Source: an uncultured Woeseiaceae bacterium (lineage in GTDB: Bacteria > Pseudomonadota > Gammaproteobacteria > Steroidobacterales > Woeseiaceae). Taken from it: DNA of 64,000 nucleotides. The translations under genes were made by a program, and so were the position numbers. This document shows positions 16,205 through 25,775 of the stretch, piece by piece. Position 1 is the first letter of the stretch. The number at the start of each line of letters is the position of its first letter. The stretch spans positions 1 to 64,000 of the forward strand of contig CALZMQ010000001.1 in the NCBI GenBank assembly GCA_945788625.1, written 5' to 3'. The notes beneath the pieces are model-generated. The model made no database searches, was not told the DNA's origin, and saw only the letters and a program-made list of their open reading frames with translations.

Positions 16205-19200
16205 TTACTCCGTTGCCTCGAAAATCGTATTGTGGACGTCTAATCCCAACTTGATTCTGAAAAAACCCACGTTCAAACTGACACCGAGCTTGCCGTCACT
16301 GTCTGCGCGCACCGTTCCATCGCTCGACGTTATGAAACCACCTTCCGCAACTTCCTCAACATAGGTTCGCCCTTCAGGGTTGTCCGAATCAAAACGCTCG
16401 ATCACCCTGTTCGGCGCTGTCCTGCCAAAACTGACTCTCCCGGTCTGTATACCGGCTGACCAACCCGTGACGGTATATCGTCCCTCGTCCCCGTCTCCGG
16501 TCACCCTGTAGGTGCTGCCCGCTGTCGGTGTGCCTATTGCTGCGTTGACAACGACCAGGTCGACTTTGGCGGCGAAACCTACGACGAGGCCTGTTTCGAA
16601 GTACATGTTGTCCCAAATCGCCTCGAGCCATCCCTTGGACTCGTCTTGGTTTTCCGGCTGTCTCGGACCGTATTGCGGTTCCGGGTCGTCCGTCCCCGAG
16701 TCGTAGCGCCATGGCCCTTCGAAACGGAACGGATTGAGCGGCCCGACTTCGCTTGGTGTTGAACCGTCATTGTTGTCGGAACTGGCGCCCAGCGTAATAA
16801 CTCCGTCTTCGACACTGAACGTGCCTGTCGACCTGACAATCCGGCCGGCTCTATTGGTCGTAATAGAATTGCCGTTGTAGTCGGAGTATGTCGTATTGGA
16901 CTTCAAACGGGACCCGGTGGTCGGAGCCACGTTCTCCATTTCCACGTCTGTATCTTCCTTGAGCTCTTCCGACTGGTACCCGCTCGGGTCAATCCCGGCA
17001 AGTGGGTTATTCATGATGTACGAATAAGGGTTGACGCTTTGCGAGAACGCCGGGTTCTGAATGAGCGGATCCACAGTCGTAAACCTGCCAATGTTGTAAT
17101 CGTACGCCCGGCCGTTCATATGAATGACTTGCTGCTCATCCAGGTGCTCGTGATCCGAAAAACCTCTGTCGGTCAGCGGATCGGCCCTAAGCGGTGGATG
17201 CGGGTCCTGGGTGATCGCCGCCTGAATTGTGCCGATGTCCACCGTCGGTGTCGCAATCGTCTCGACAAAGTCACCGCGTCTCGGCTTACCGAACGGATCG
17301 TAGCTACGGTGTTCGAGTACGGTAGCGTCCTGATCTGTAAGCGTGACGACGCTGCCCAAACGATCTTTCAAATGAAACCCTAGAGTCCATTGTGTCGAAG
17401 AGCCGATGGATTCCTTATTGAGTATCGCGATACCGTCCAGATAGTGGCGATAGGTAGTCCTTGTTCCCTGTTTTTCGATTTCCAGGTGTCTGTCGACATG
17501 ATAAGTCGTTTGCGTCCCCCCCGGTAGTCCGGTCTTGACTTGCTTGTAGCGCAACAAATCTGCGCCGTAACTGAACGCACTGGTCACACCACTCCTGGCA
17601 ACCGTGAGAGGCTTGTTGAATTCATTGTAGGTCATCGTGCGATCGTCACCACTCAGCATATTGCCATTGTTGTCGTAGCTGTAGTTTGTGGTGCCGCCGA
17701 CGATTCTATTGACCGTACGGACTGCATTCGGTCCGGCGTTGCCACCCAAGTTTCGGGATGCATTGCCGTAAGTGAGCGAGCCGTTGACGTAGTCCGTCTT
17801 CGCCGTAATATTACCGACTGAGTCATAGCTGTAATCGACCACGTCATTGGGCCGATTTGTCGATGAATAGATCCGTTCGCTACGCGTCAGCCGATGCAGG
17901 TCGTCGTACGTGAACAACTCGTAGTTCTGCAGACCATTACTCGCGGTCACTATGCTCTGGTACAGATTCCCGAAACCATCGTAGTCGTATTCCAGTTCAT
18001 GAAGCTCGTCACCGTTACTCGCTTTGGTAACACGATTCAACGTCATTTGCCCGGTCGCCGGATGGTGCGACTGCACCTGGTTCATCATGCTGTCACCGAG
18101 CAGCCCGTCGATTACATTCCCTCGAGCATCGAGATCGGTTATCTCGCGATAGGTATAGCCACTCGCGGCATTCTTTACATGGCTCATGTAGCCAATAGCG
18201 TTGTACTCATACTGCAGTTTCAGTCCGGTCGTGTCGTATGACATGCCTTTCGGCCGACCGAAGTTATTGTCTACATAGTAGATAGTCCGATGCCTGTTCG
18301 AAGCCGGCAATGATCCGTTCTCATAGATGTAATGCCAGGTGTAGTACAGGTAGTCCTTGCCGCCTGTCGTCGTTCCGTATCGATAGTATTTCGTCAGGCG
18401 ATCCAATGTCGACGTTGTATTGTATTCGTAATCGATCATCCCTTTGCGGCCGTACGAGGCGGAATTGTCGTACCGCCAGATACCCGAGTAGGTCCCATTC
18501 GTCCAACGGTTGAAAATGCGCCCGAGTTCGTCGTACTGGTACGTCAATGTGTCGCCGTTCGCATCCTGCTCCCACTCGAGTTCGCCCAGGCTGTTATAGC
18601 CGAATGCCCTGTCACCAGCGTTCGGATCGTGAACCCATTCCTTTTGCCTGAGCGCGTTGAACTTCGTCGTTATGATGTTGTTCTTTGCGTCCTGCAGACT
18701 TATCGCGTTGCCAGCGCCGTCGTAGGCGTAGCGCGTAATCCCGGATTCTGCGTCGACCGTTGTGACTAATTGCTCGAGACCGTTGTATTGCCGTGACATA
18801 TAGATCGTCGTTGCGCCGACGCCACTGCTTTGAGCCGTGACATCCACCGTGTGCCCGTTGTATGCATAGTTGGTTTGCAGGTACGTGTCATTGGCCTGCG
18901 GTTTGCGGGTTTTGGTCACCCGCCCAAGGTTGTCATATCCATCAAAGTAGGAGACCCTAGCGGCTGCCGGCATATTCTCGTACTCCCACCTCACCAGCCC
19001 GCGCGCGTCATAGCGGCGGCGCGAGCGATACCAGTTGTCGTTAGTGAAATTGCGGACCAGTGAATACACTTCCCGGACCATCGAATCGTAGTATTTGTAC
19101 TGGTCCGGCGCGCCGACAGACCGCGTGATGACCCGGTACTTGGCGTTGTCGGAGCCCGGACACCAGGCCGTTCCGCCGTTTACACCGGAGCACCACCAAT

Positions 19201-22200
19201 ACGCATTGCGCACGGTCGGCTCACCGGGCGCTTTGGACGATCTCAGGCGACCAAACCCATCGTAGGTCATGATAGTAACCTGCCCGTTGGGATCGGTAAT
19301 CTGTGCCGGTTCGCCGTATCTTTCGTCGGTCAGGGTAGTGGTTACATGGCCTTTCGCATTTGTCGTTGTGTACGGGAAATAGCCATCCGCTGTGTAAGTC
19401 GTGTTGGTAAAACGATCCGCCAGGTTGTAGCTGTTGCTGTTATAGGTGCTGCCTTCCACATTGGTGGTGGTCGGCAGTCCAAAACCGTTGTATGTCGTCG
19501 AAACTCTCGTCGGCCTGCCATTCCCCTGCAGTACTTCCGTCGTCACCAGGCTGGGCTTGCGGTGCAGTGTGTCCCAGGTGAAGGTTTTCCTGATTTGCTT
19601 CTGCGCGTCACTACCTGGCTCAATAGTTGCATAGTCTCCCGTGCGTCCGGAAACTGCCTTTGTCAGCGTAATCTCATAGTTGGTCTTGCATAACCACCAT
19701 GTCGAGGTATTGGCGGAATTGTAGACAGTCGTCGTTTCGCTTCTGGTCTTGTTGGCGCCTGCGGGCTCCTGGTAGGTCTCGCCCGCAAACGTACGGCAAC
19801 TGTTCGAGTTAAACGTCTGCTCGCTGGTCCTTTCGTGGGTCCACAGACTGGACACTGTTATTGGCTGCAAGGCACCCGTTCCCGCTGACTGGCTGCTGCT
19901 GGTCTGGTATTGCGTTTCGGTCCGGGATTTCGGAGAGACCCAGTAACGGTTCTCTGCTGCTGTATTCTCAAGTACCTGTGCATCGTAGTTGGTCGCGGCA
20001 GTGTTAACGGTCTGCCTCAACACGCCATCACGCCACAGGTCCCACTCGTATTTCACTTGTTCTATCGGTAGGCCGTCGCACTCGATGTCACCGGCGCCCA
20101 ACAGGCAGCTTCGCGTCTCCGTGAGTTGGCCGGACAACGGGAACTTGATGTGATAATCGCTCACCGTGCGAAGCTCGTTTGCGATGTCGTCAATGATGAT
20201 ACGTTCGTAACCTTGAAATCCGCGACCAAGGGCATTGAGTGTCGCGTCCTGGTACTTGTACCGGTAGGCACGCAGCCCTCCTCTGCCATCGCTGTGGCGC
20301 ACTTCGTGCACGACGTTGATATTCGCGCTGAAATGCATATAGCCAGGCGTCGATCCCAGGTCGGCGTGATTCGCGCTGTAGAAGTCAGGACCGGCTTTAC
20401 CCGTATTGAGCGGCAGGTAGTCCCACTCCGTCCTGACGCCAAGCGGTGTCGTCGACGATTTCATTTTGTCGACGACTTCGTAATCCGACATCTCTGCAGA
20501 CGCACTCCCGAAGGAGCCGGTATTTCGATTGATGTACGATCCAACCGTCAGCGGCGCACCCTGGGCATCGAGGAAATCCTCAAGCGAATTGTTGCCGTTC
20601 GCGTCACCGAACGTGCAGTTTGTGCCCGTCGTAACGCAGATCACCGTCGTCAGGAAGTCGGAATGGCCATTTCCAAAGACGTCCGCCGTTGCGCCCTGGG
20701 ACAACGTCGCGACGAGATCCGTCGGCTCCATCGTGGCGGAAATCAGTGGGACATTGGCGCTGCTATAGCCGGTAACCTCGAACCTGACTCTGTGGTACCT
20801 GTACAAACTTCTGTCATTCGAATCAGACAGCGGCGGTTGCGGTTTGCTGACATCCTCGCCGATGCGATACATTTCGTCGTCGCAAAAACGCTGCACGCCC
20901 CATATGCCGCTTGTCGATATCATGACGCCGTGGTCGTAGCAAAACGAAACTACACGATCGTGCGGAATCAGCATCTCCGGCCTGCCGTCCTGGTCGTAGT
21001 CCAGCACGAAACTGGGGGCGAGCCGTTGCTCGTTATAAGTAATCGGGAATCCGGGAAAGCCGCCACCGCCACCGCTCGATTGCATTTTTTGTGGCACGAA
21101 TCCCTTTTTCAACTTGGTCACAATGTCATTGCTGCCGGTCATCCAGAGCCAATCACTGAGTGTGCCGTCGCCCAGGTTTATCTTGTATTGAAAGCTGCTG
21201 CCGAACAAAAGGCCGATCACGTCCAACAGGCCGTCTCCGTTCAGGTCGAATAGCATTTCGTGATTGGCATAGTTCGGTATCGGGCCGCCGAAGCCCGGCG
21301 TCGTGCCATCGCCGTATGTGCTTATCGTGTTGCTGTAGCCGTTGCTGTTGGACTGGCTGAACAGCACCTTCCTGAACCTGGGCTTGTGGAACTGTTGTGT
21401 CTCGTTTGGATCGACCTCCGGCGAGAAGTCGGCATGAAATACGAAGATATCGTCTATGCCGTTACCATCGAAATCCCCCGCCAGTTCGATGTTCTCGTCA
21501 AGGACCCACGTAGACCCTGACTTACGCGCGGGCAAAGTGTATACGTAGTGCGCCAGCCCCGTATAGGGCGCCGCATTGTTCCTGGTATGCAGAAAGACCT
21601 CGACTTTCGCAGTGCCGACATAGCTCGACGCCTGCACGGCACGCCGCACCAATACGTCGCTGTACCCGTCGCCGTTCAGGTCCGATATACCCAGGATTTC
21701 CTCGCCCATGATGCCGCCCGATTGAAGCGTGATGGGCGTGTTGGTCAGAACCGGTGGCGCGCCGTTGTAATTTGCATATGCGTATTGGAACACCCGTGGC
21801 GACCCGAAGGTCAGTTTCCACGAGTCGGTAAGACCGTCGTGATTGAAGTCGGCGTTGGCGCAGCGAGTTTGCCAGGTCTGGTGGTTTAGTTGACAGTCAC
21901 CCAGGTTTTCGTAGGTATTCGCCGCCTTGTATTCGCCCTCCGAATTGATGAATACCGTGCTCCAGTCAAGCGTTCCGTCGCCATTCATGTCCTTCTTCGG
22001 CAGGACACTCGAAACGTTCGCAGATGCCGGAATGTGCACCTTTTGTCCGTTCGCCTGAATGTATTGAAGTGGTTCGAACTTGTACGTTGGCGCATTCTCG
22101 TACCACTCGAACTCGGTAGCGGGGAAACAATAGACCGTAGCCCCTTCGTAACCGCATTCTTCGGCACTCTTCAGCAAGCTGTTTCCACTCGTCGTGCTTT

Positions 22201-23149
22201 GCTCATAGGTGAATCGGTATTGGCGCACGATCTGTGACTGGAACTTCGTGGTGATCGACGCGAGCCGCTTCGTTCTCGCGTACGAGCCGCCGGACTGGAA
22301 GCCGTTTCGCGTATCCGGGCGCGACTCATACTCGAACGATACGTAGCGATCGCCGAGGCTCGCGCCCTGCCCCGTGTAATTGATTGAACTAAGTGTGTAC
22401 TCGCCGTTACCATGCGACGCGTAAATGTAATTGATCGAATTGTTGCCGCTCACGTCCGTCGACTTGTTGATCTTCCAGGACGAGGTCCTCGTGATGCCCT
22501 GCAGCGAATGGCGACTGCCCACAGTCTGACCGAAATAGTCGATGATTCCGTTCTTGTGATACACCGTAAAGGATGTGCTCGAGCCATCCATGTCACCGCT
22601 CTGCACGACCTTTACGAATTGATCCAGTTCGGTTCGATACTCGGTGCCCGAGTTTCCATAGCCGCCAGTGACTGCAACAAGTCGTTGACCATTGAGACAG
22701 AGCCGGTCTTTCGATTTCAGGAAGTGGACTTTGTCCGCGACACCGTCCTGGGCCACAGTCTTGGCACAACGAGTGACGGCAGATCCTGCCGACAGGTTCC
22801 AGCCCACGCCAGCGACGCCGTTGCCACCATTGCTCGAGTAGCTGAGCGATACCGAAGGCTGTATTCCCGCCCTGCCGGGCACGACCTTGATGGGAATCGT
22901 GTAGCTCGCGGCGCCGCCGCTGACGCTGCCCTCGCCGTCGAGAGCGCCCACGTTTGTATTGCCGTTAAGCGGCGCCGTGTCGCCGCTCCAACTCGCGTCC
23001 GACACCGATCCGCCGGTGCTGTTCCAGGTGGCACCCGCATTGGCTGCATACAGCAGCAAGAAACATGCTGCGGCAACCGGGGAAAAAGAACGGCACATTG
23101 AAGACAGACGGCCGGGATAGACGAGAGATCTTGCGCTACGGCATCGCAT
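16205..23149 (-). CDS. Giant RHS/SpvB-type protein with variable C-terminal domain
   Basis: This 2314-residue exported protein may start at 23149 or at the internal ATG 23098, which gives a cleaner signal peptide (RSFSPVAAACFLLLYAANAG). An SpvB-like domain follows (IPIKVVPGRAGIQPSVSLSY, GWNLSAGSAVTRC). At least seven FG-GAP/VCBS calcium-type loops come next (DMNGDGTLDW, DLNGDGYSDV, DFDGNGIDDI, DLNGDGLLDV), then YD-repeats (YDGFGRLRSS, YELFTYDDLHRLTRS). The RHS core ends with GRAYDYNIGRFTTVDPL and the DPSG border near residue 2053. The last 255 residues form the variable tip: acidic and low-complexity, then a hydrophobic stretch (GLVVGFAAKVDLVVVNAAIG). I cannot match the tip to a known toxin. 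GC is visibly lower than in flanking genes. Confidence 0.93.
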   Translation of the reverse strand: MRCRSARSLVYPGRLSSMCRSFSPVAAACFLLLYAANAGATWNSTGGSVSDASWSGDTAPLNGNTNVGALDGEGSVSGGAASYTIPIKVVPGRAGIQPSVSLSYSSNGGNGVAGVGWNLSAGSAVTRCAKTVAQDGVADKVHFLKSKDRLCLNGQRLVAVTGGYGNSGTEYRTELDQFVKVVQSGDMDGSSTSFTVYHKNGIIDYFGQTVGSRHSLQGITRTSSWKINKSTDVSGNNSINYIYASHGNGEYTLSSINYTGQGASLGDRYVSFEYESRPDTRNGFQSGGSYARTKRLASITTKFQSQIVRQYRFTYEQSTTSGNSLLKSAEECGYEGATVYCFPATEFEWYENAPTYKFEPLQYIQANGQKVHIPASANVSSVLPKKDMNGDGTLDWSTVFINSEGEYKAANTYENLGDCQLNHQTWQTRCANADFNHDGLTDSWKLTFGSPRVFQYAYANYNGAPPVLTNTPITLQSGGIMGEEILGISDLNGDGYSDVLVRRAVQASSYVGTAKVEVFLHTRNNAAPYTGLAHYVYTLPARKSGSTWVLDENIELAGDFDGNGIDDIFVFHADFSPEVDPNETQQFHKPRFRKVLFSQSNSNGYSNTISTYGDGTTPGFGGPIPNYANHEMLFDLNGDGLLDVIGLLFGSSFQYKINLGDGTLSDWLWMTGSNDIVTKLKKGFVPQKMQSSGGGGGFPGFPITYNEQRLAPSFVLDYDQDGRPEMLIPHDRVVSFCYDHGVMISTSGIWGVQRFCDDEMYRIGEDVSKPQPPLSDSNDRSLYRYHRVRFEVTGYSSANVPLISATMEPTDLVATLSQGATADVFGNGHSDFLTTVICVTTGTNCTFGDANGNNSLEDFLDAQGAPLTVGSYINRNTGSFGSASAEMSDYEVVDKMKSSTTPLGVRTEWDYLPLNTGKAGPDFYSANHADLGSTPGYMHFSANINVVHEVRHSDGRGGLRAYRYKYQDATLNALGRGFQGYERIIIDDIANELRTVSDYHIKFPLSGQLTETRSCLLGAGDIECDGLPIEQVKYEWDLWRDGVLRQTVNTAATNYDAQVLENTAAENRYWVSPKSRTETQYQTSSSQSAGTGALQPITVSSLWTHERTSEQTFNSNSCRTFAGETYQEPAGANKTRSETTTVYNSANTSTWWLCKTNYEITLTKAVSGRTGDYATIEPGSDAQKQIRKTFTWDTLHRKPSLVTTEVLQGNGRPTRVSTTYNGFGLPTTTNVEGSTYNSNSYNLADRFTNTTYTADGYFPYTTTNAKGHVTTTLTDERYGEPAQITDPNGQVTIMTYDGFGRLRSSKAPGEPTVRNAYWWCSGVNGGTAWCPGSDNAKYRVITRSVGAPDQYKYYDSMVREVYSLVRNFTNDNWYRSRRRYDARGLVRWEYENMPAAARVSYFDGYDNLGRVTKTRKPQANDTYLQTNYAYNGHTVDVTAQSSGVGATTIYMSRQYNGLEQLVTTVDAESGITRYAYDGAGNAISLQDAKNNIITTKFNALRQKEWVHDPNAGDRAFGYNSLGELEWEQDANGDTLTYQYDELGRIFNRWTNGTYSGIWRYDNSASYGRKGMIDYEYNTTSTLDRLTKYYRYGTTTGGKDYLYYTWHYIYENGSLPASNRHRTIYYVDNNFGRPKGMSYDTTGLKLQYEYNAIGYMSHVKNAASGYTYREITDLDARGNVIDGLLGDSMMNQVQSHHPATGQMTLNRVTKASNGDELHELEYDYDGFGNLYQSIVTASNGLQNYELFTYDDLHRLTRSERIYSSTNRPNDVVDYSYDSVGNITAKTDYVNGSLTYGNASRNLGGNAGPNAVRTVNRIVGGTTNYSYDNNGNMLSGDDRTMTYNEFNKPLTVARSGVTSAFSYGADLLRYKQVKTGLPGGTQTTYHVDRHLEIEKQGTRTTYRHYLDGIAILNKESIGSSTQWTLGFHLKDRLGSVVTLTDQDATVLEHRSYDPFGKPRRGDFVETIATPTVDIGTIQAAITQDPHPPLRADPLTDRGFSDHEHLDEQQVIHMNGRAYDYNIGRFTTVDPLIQNPAFSQSVNPYSYIMNNPLAGIDPSGYQSEELKEDTDVEMENVAPTTGSRLKSNTTYSDYNGNSITTNRAGRIVRSTGTFSVEDGVITLGASSDNNDGSTPSEVGPLNPFRFEGPWRYDSGTDDPEPQYGPRQPENQDESKGWLEAIWDNMYFETGLVVGFAAKVDLVVVNAAIGTPTAGSTYRVTGDGDEGRYTVTGWSAGIQTGRVSFGRTAPNRVIERFDSDNPEGRTYVEEVAEGGFITSSDGTVRADSDGKLGVSLNVGFFRIKLGLDVHNTIFEATE

Positions 23150-23196
23150 AATGCTTCACCCCATTCGTGTTATTGGTATCATTAGTACGCGTGCAC

Positions 23197-23225
23197 AATA
23201 TTTAACATGGCGCATGGCCTGTCAA
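23197..23225 (-). promoter_or_regulatory. Sigma-70 promoter of the RHS gene
   Basis: On the minus strand a perfect TTGACA (23225-23220) is followed after 17 bases by AATATT (23202-23197). The predicted start near 23190 gives a 40-base leader to ATG 23149. Just upstream, 23233-23279 holds an imperfect inverted repeat (AAATAACACGCA and TGCGTTATTT) that could bind a regulator. Confidence 0.55.
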
Positions 23226-23648
23226 ATCTGGGAAATAACACGCAGAAGCGAATCATCCGCATTACGATTTGCGTTATTTGCGCGGGCGCGGCTAAGTCGT
23301 CTTCGAATCGACCCTCACTCTTGCGAATAAGCTATTGATGCTTTGTGCCTGAACGTCGCATGGCCGATCCGCGCTTGCGGACGCCAATGCTGATGGGTAT
23401 TTTTCAGGGTTGTCCCAGATTACCTGTACGTCTGCCAGGACGTGCCGTACGGGATCATTGTTCGCACAATTTGACGCGTTGTCGGGAAGCAGTTCGCGTT
23501 AGCGCACGCGCTGTCTTTCAATGCTCAGGACGACCATGCAAGGCAATTCGGCGGTGGAAGCGATCGGGACCGGCATCGATGATTATTCCAATGCAGCAGC
23601 GTGCTTCCAGGTGTTTCTACACTGTTGCCGGGCCGCTTTCGGGCGCCC
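23226..23648. other. Intergenic stretch without a supported gene
   Basis: This is the gap between the RHS promoter and the 3' end of the kinase-HDOD gene. Apart from the imperfect inverted repeat at 23233-23279 I see no RNA gene, terminator or convincing coding frame. The open frames here are short, overlap each other and show no family motif. Composition is mixed, and it may contain remnants of decayed sequence. Confidence 0.5.
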
Positions 23649-25442
23649 TCAGGCTACGCCATTATCGGCGGATTCCGCCTGGGCATTCAGCCAGGACCGC
23701 ACCGACTGGCAATATCGATTCGCCGTCATGTCGATCTCGAATGCCGGGGCAAACTGTTGCAGTCTTTCGAAGACAGCGGTAATGAGCTTGTGGCAATAAT
23801 CAGGCGCAAGTGACACGCTCACGTCGAAGCGCGCAAGGAGACCGAGCAAAACATCGCCGATATCGTCGTGTTTCTCGAGCCTGAACAGGTCGCAGAGTTC
23901 GTTGGCGAAGACGGCGATATCGCGCAGTTTTTCCTCATCCGACGAGGGTTCGGCAATCGGGCCTGGAGGGACGCCGCGGATTGACTCGATGATCGGGCGC
24001 GGCAAATTCCAGGTCTTCGCGACGGCGGCACCGATCTCGGAATAGCCGACACCAAGTACACCTCGCGAGGCAGCCGATTTGTCGAGTCCTTCGCGAACCT
24101 GCGATTCGCGAATAGCCTCGTAGTCGTCCGCGAAATAGAAAATCACGAGATTCTCGCCGAGGTTCTGGCACATACCGCAGATGAACGCCTCTTCCGCCCC
24201 GGGTAGTCTGGCGCGCTGCGAGAGGTGGCGAGCGACCAGCCCGCTAAGCAGCGACATTGTCATCGAGTCCTTGAGGTCGGCCGAATCGCTTTTCATGTGA
24301 CCGAACAACGCCAGGCTGTTGGCAATCACGCGCACCTGCTCCGAGCCGAGCAAGACCACGGCCTGCGAAATGCTGGAAATTTCGGCTGCACGCGTCCCGT
24401 AGAACGAGGAATTTACAAGTTTGAGCAGTTTGCTGGTGAGTGCGAAATCGCGAAGGATGACTTTGGAGAGCGCATCGGCGTCCGCGTTACTGTCTTCTCC
24501 GGTCAGGCGATTGATGTCCGACAGGGTCCTGGAGATGGCCGGAAAGTCGCCGGTTCGCTGCATTTTCCTGAGCAGGAATTCGATCGTACTGTGGGCTGTG
24601 CCCTCGCTCTGCGGTTTATTGGCGAGACCAGTCTCGTCGAGGAATAACCGGAACGCTTCGCTCATGGTTGCGCCGTCGGTGTAGCGCCCGTCGCGGCTTT
24701 TTTCCAGCGCGCCGGCGACAAAGCGCGCGAATGCCTCACCGTGCGGCAGTTTGTTCACCGGATCGTAGTCGACCTCACCGAGCACGATCTTGTACTGAAT
24801 CTGTTCCGTGGTCTCGCCCCGCATCGCCTGCTCGCCGGTCACGAGTTCGTAAAAGGTACTGCCGAGTGCGAACACATCGGACCATGGTCCGAGCGATTCG
24901 CCTCTCAGGTGCTCCGGCGCCATGTAGCGCAACGTCCCGGATGCGGTAGTCCTCTTGCCGCTCGCCATGCTGACGTACTTGGCCAGGCCGAAGTCCATCA
25001 CGCGCGGGACGTTGTCCTCATCTATCAGTATGTTTCGCGGACTCAGGTCGAGGTGCAGAATCTCGGCGGCATGCGCAGACGAAAGCGCGTCGAGAATAGA
25101 CACAATCAGCGGCACCGCCTCTTCGATCGACATCGGGCCATTGGCTCCCAGCCTGTCGGCCAGGGGTTCTCCTTCGACATACTCGAAGACCAGGTAGGGG
25201 CCCTCGTCGCATTCACCAACGTCGTAGATGGGCACGATATTGGGGTGTTTGAGCTTGCCCGACATGCGCGCCTCAAGGGGCGTGCCATCGTCGGCAATCT
25301 TGTTGAGCTCCAGGTCGTTATTGGTCAACAGCTTGACCGCAACCAGGCGATCCAGCCTGGGATCGCGCCCGAGGTACACAGCGCCCTGTGAGCCGCTGCC
25401 CAGGCCCCGAATGATCTCGTAACGACCGATGTTTGATTCCAT
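23649..25442 (-). CDS. Serine/threonine kinase fused to an HDOD domain
   Basis: This 597-residue protein starts with a Hanks-type kinase (residues about 7-270): glycine loop GLGSGSQGAVYLG, lysine in VAVKLL, catalytic loop LHLDLSPRNILI, DFG in VMDFGLAKY, and APE as MAPEHL. The catalytic loop has leucine instead of arginine in HRD and serine instead of the usual lysine two residues after the aspartate, so activity may be reduced or atypical. A linker leads to an HDOD domain (about 305-520; ILRDFALTSKLLKLVNSSFY, ISQAVVLLGSEQVRVIANSL), a fold related to HD phosphohydrolases but lacking their metal site and used in signalling. No membrane helix is seen. The combination suggests a cytoplasmic signalling hub; inputs and targets are unknown. 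Confidence 0.9.
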   Translation of the reverse strand: MESNIGRYEIIRGLGSGSQGAVYLGRDPRLDRLVAVKLLTNNDLELNKIADDGTPLEARMSGKLKHPNIVPIYDVGECDEGPYLVFEYVEGEPLADRLGANGPMSIEEAVPLIVSILDALSSAHAAEILHLDLSPRNILIDEDNVPRVMDFGLAKYVSMASGKRTTASGTLRYMAPEHLRGESLGPWSDVFALGSTFYELVTGEQAMRGETTEQIQYKIVLGEVDYDPVNKLPHGEAFARFVAGALEKSRDGRYTDGATMSEAFRLFLDETGLANKPQSEGTAHSTIEFLLRKMQRTGDFPAISRTLSDINRLTGEDSNADADALSKVILRDFALTSKLLKLVNSSFYGTRAAEISSISQAVVLLGSEQVRVIANSLALFGHMKSDSADLKDSMTMSLLSGLVARHLSQRARLPGAEEAFICGMCQNLGENLVIFYFADDYEAIRESQVREGLDKSAASRGVLGVGYSEIGAAVAKTWNLPRPIIESIRGVPPGPIAEPSSDEEKLRDIAVFANELCDLFRLEKHDDIGDVLLGLLARFDVSVSLAPDYCHKLITAVFERLQQFAPAFEIDMTANRYCQSVRSWLNAQAESADNGVA

Positions 25443-25570
25443 TTACCCAAGCCAGATGCGCGACAGCTCCACCAGTGGTTATCGGCAGCTGCCCGTGAGA
25501 CCTGAGTCGCAGCCGGGTCCTTGTAGCGGCCGCACAGGCTGCCCGCCGGTCGGCGCTGATCGTGCAACGA

Positions 25571-25598
25571 AAAAGGCCGCCCGGATGGACGGCCTTTT
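25571..25598 (-). terminator. Rho-independent terminator after tRNA-Gly
   Basis: A stem of AAAAGGCCG (25571-25579) with CGGCCTTTT (25590-25598) and a ten-base loop. On the minus strand the GC-rich stem is followed by a T run, eight bases past the CCA end of tRNA-Gly. Confidence 0.85.
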
Positions 25599-25605
25599 GG
25601 GGATT

Positions 25606-25680
25606 TGGAGCGGGTGATGAGGATTGAACTCACGACCCTCACGTTGGCAACGTGATGCTCTACCGCTGAGCTACACCCGC
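25606..25680 (-). tRNA. tRNA-Gly (anticodon GCC)
   Basis: This is a 75-nt tRNA on the minus strand. The acceptor stem GCGGGTG pairs with CACCCGC, the D arm is GCTC-AGCGGTA-GAGC, the anticodon stem TCACG/CGTGA encloses loop TTGCCAA, the T arm is GTGAGTTCAATCCTCAT, and CCA is encoded at 25606-25608. Confidence 0.97.
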
Positions 25681-25719
25681 TATGTCAAAACGCCTCGCGA
25701 TATCTCGAGGAGGGGCGAG

Positions 25720-25747
25720 ATTTTAGCCGCTTGTGCCCGTCTGTCAA
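25720..25747 (-). promoter_or_regulatory. Strong sigma-70 promoter for tRNA-Gly with GC-rich discriminator
   Basis: TTGACA (25747-25742) and TAAAAT (25725-25720) are 16 bases apart on the minus strand. The bases after the -10 (CTCGCCCC) form a GC-rich discriminator, the mark of stringently controlled stable-RNA promoters. Transcription should begin near 25713. The leader contains a near-perfect 18-base palindrome (25693-25710) around GATATC. Confidence 0.7.
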
Positions 25748-25775
25748 GGCGAAAACCCGCCCTTTTTCGATTAAA

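Noticed and set aside
20126-21253. Long plus-strand frame (375 codons) inside the RHS gene
   Set aside because: It is antisense to conserved FG-GAP and TcdB-like segments and has no recognisable domain.
23345-23782. Plus-strand frame between the RHS and kinase genes
   Set aside because: It has no motif, overlaps the kinase 3' end, and competes with two other equally short frames.
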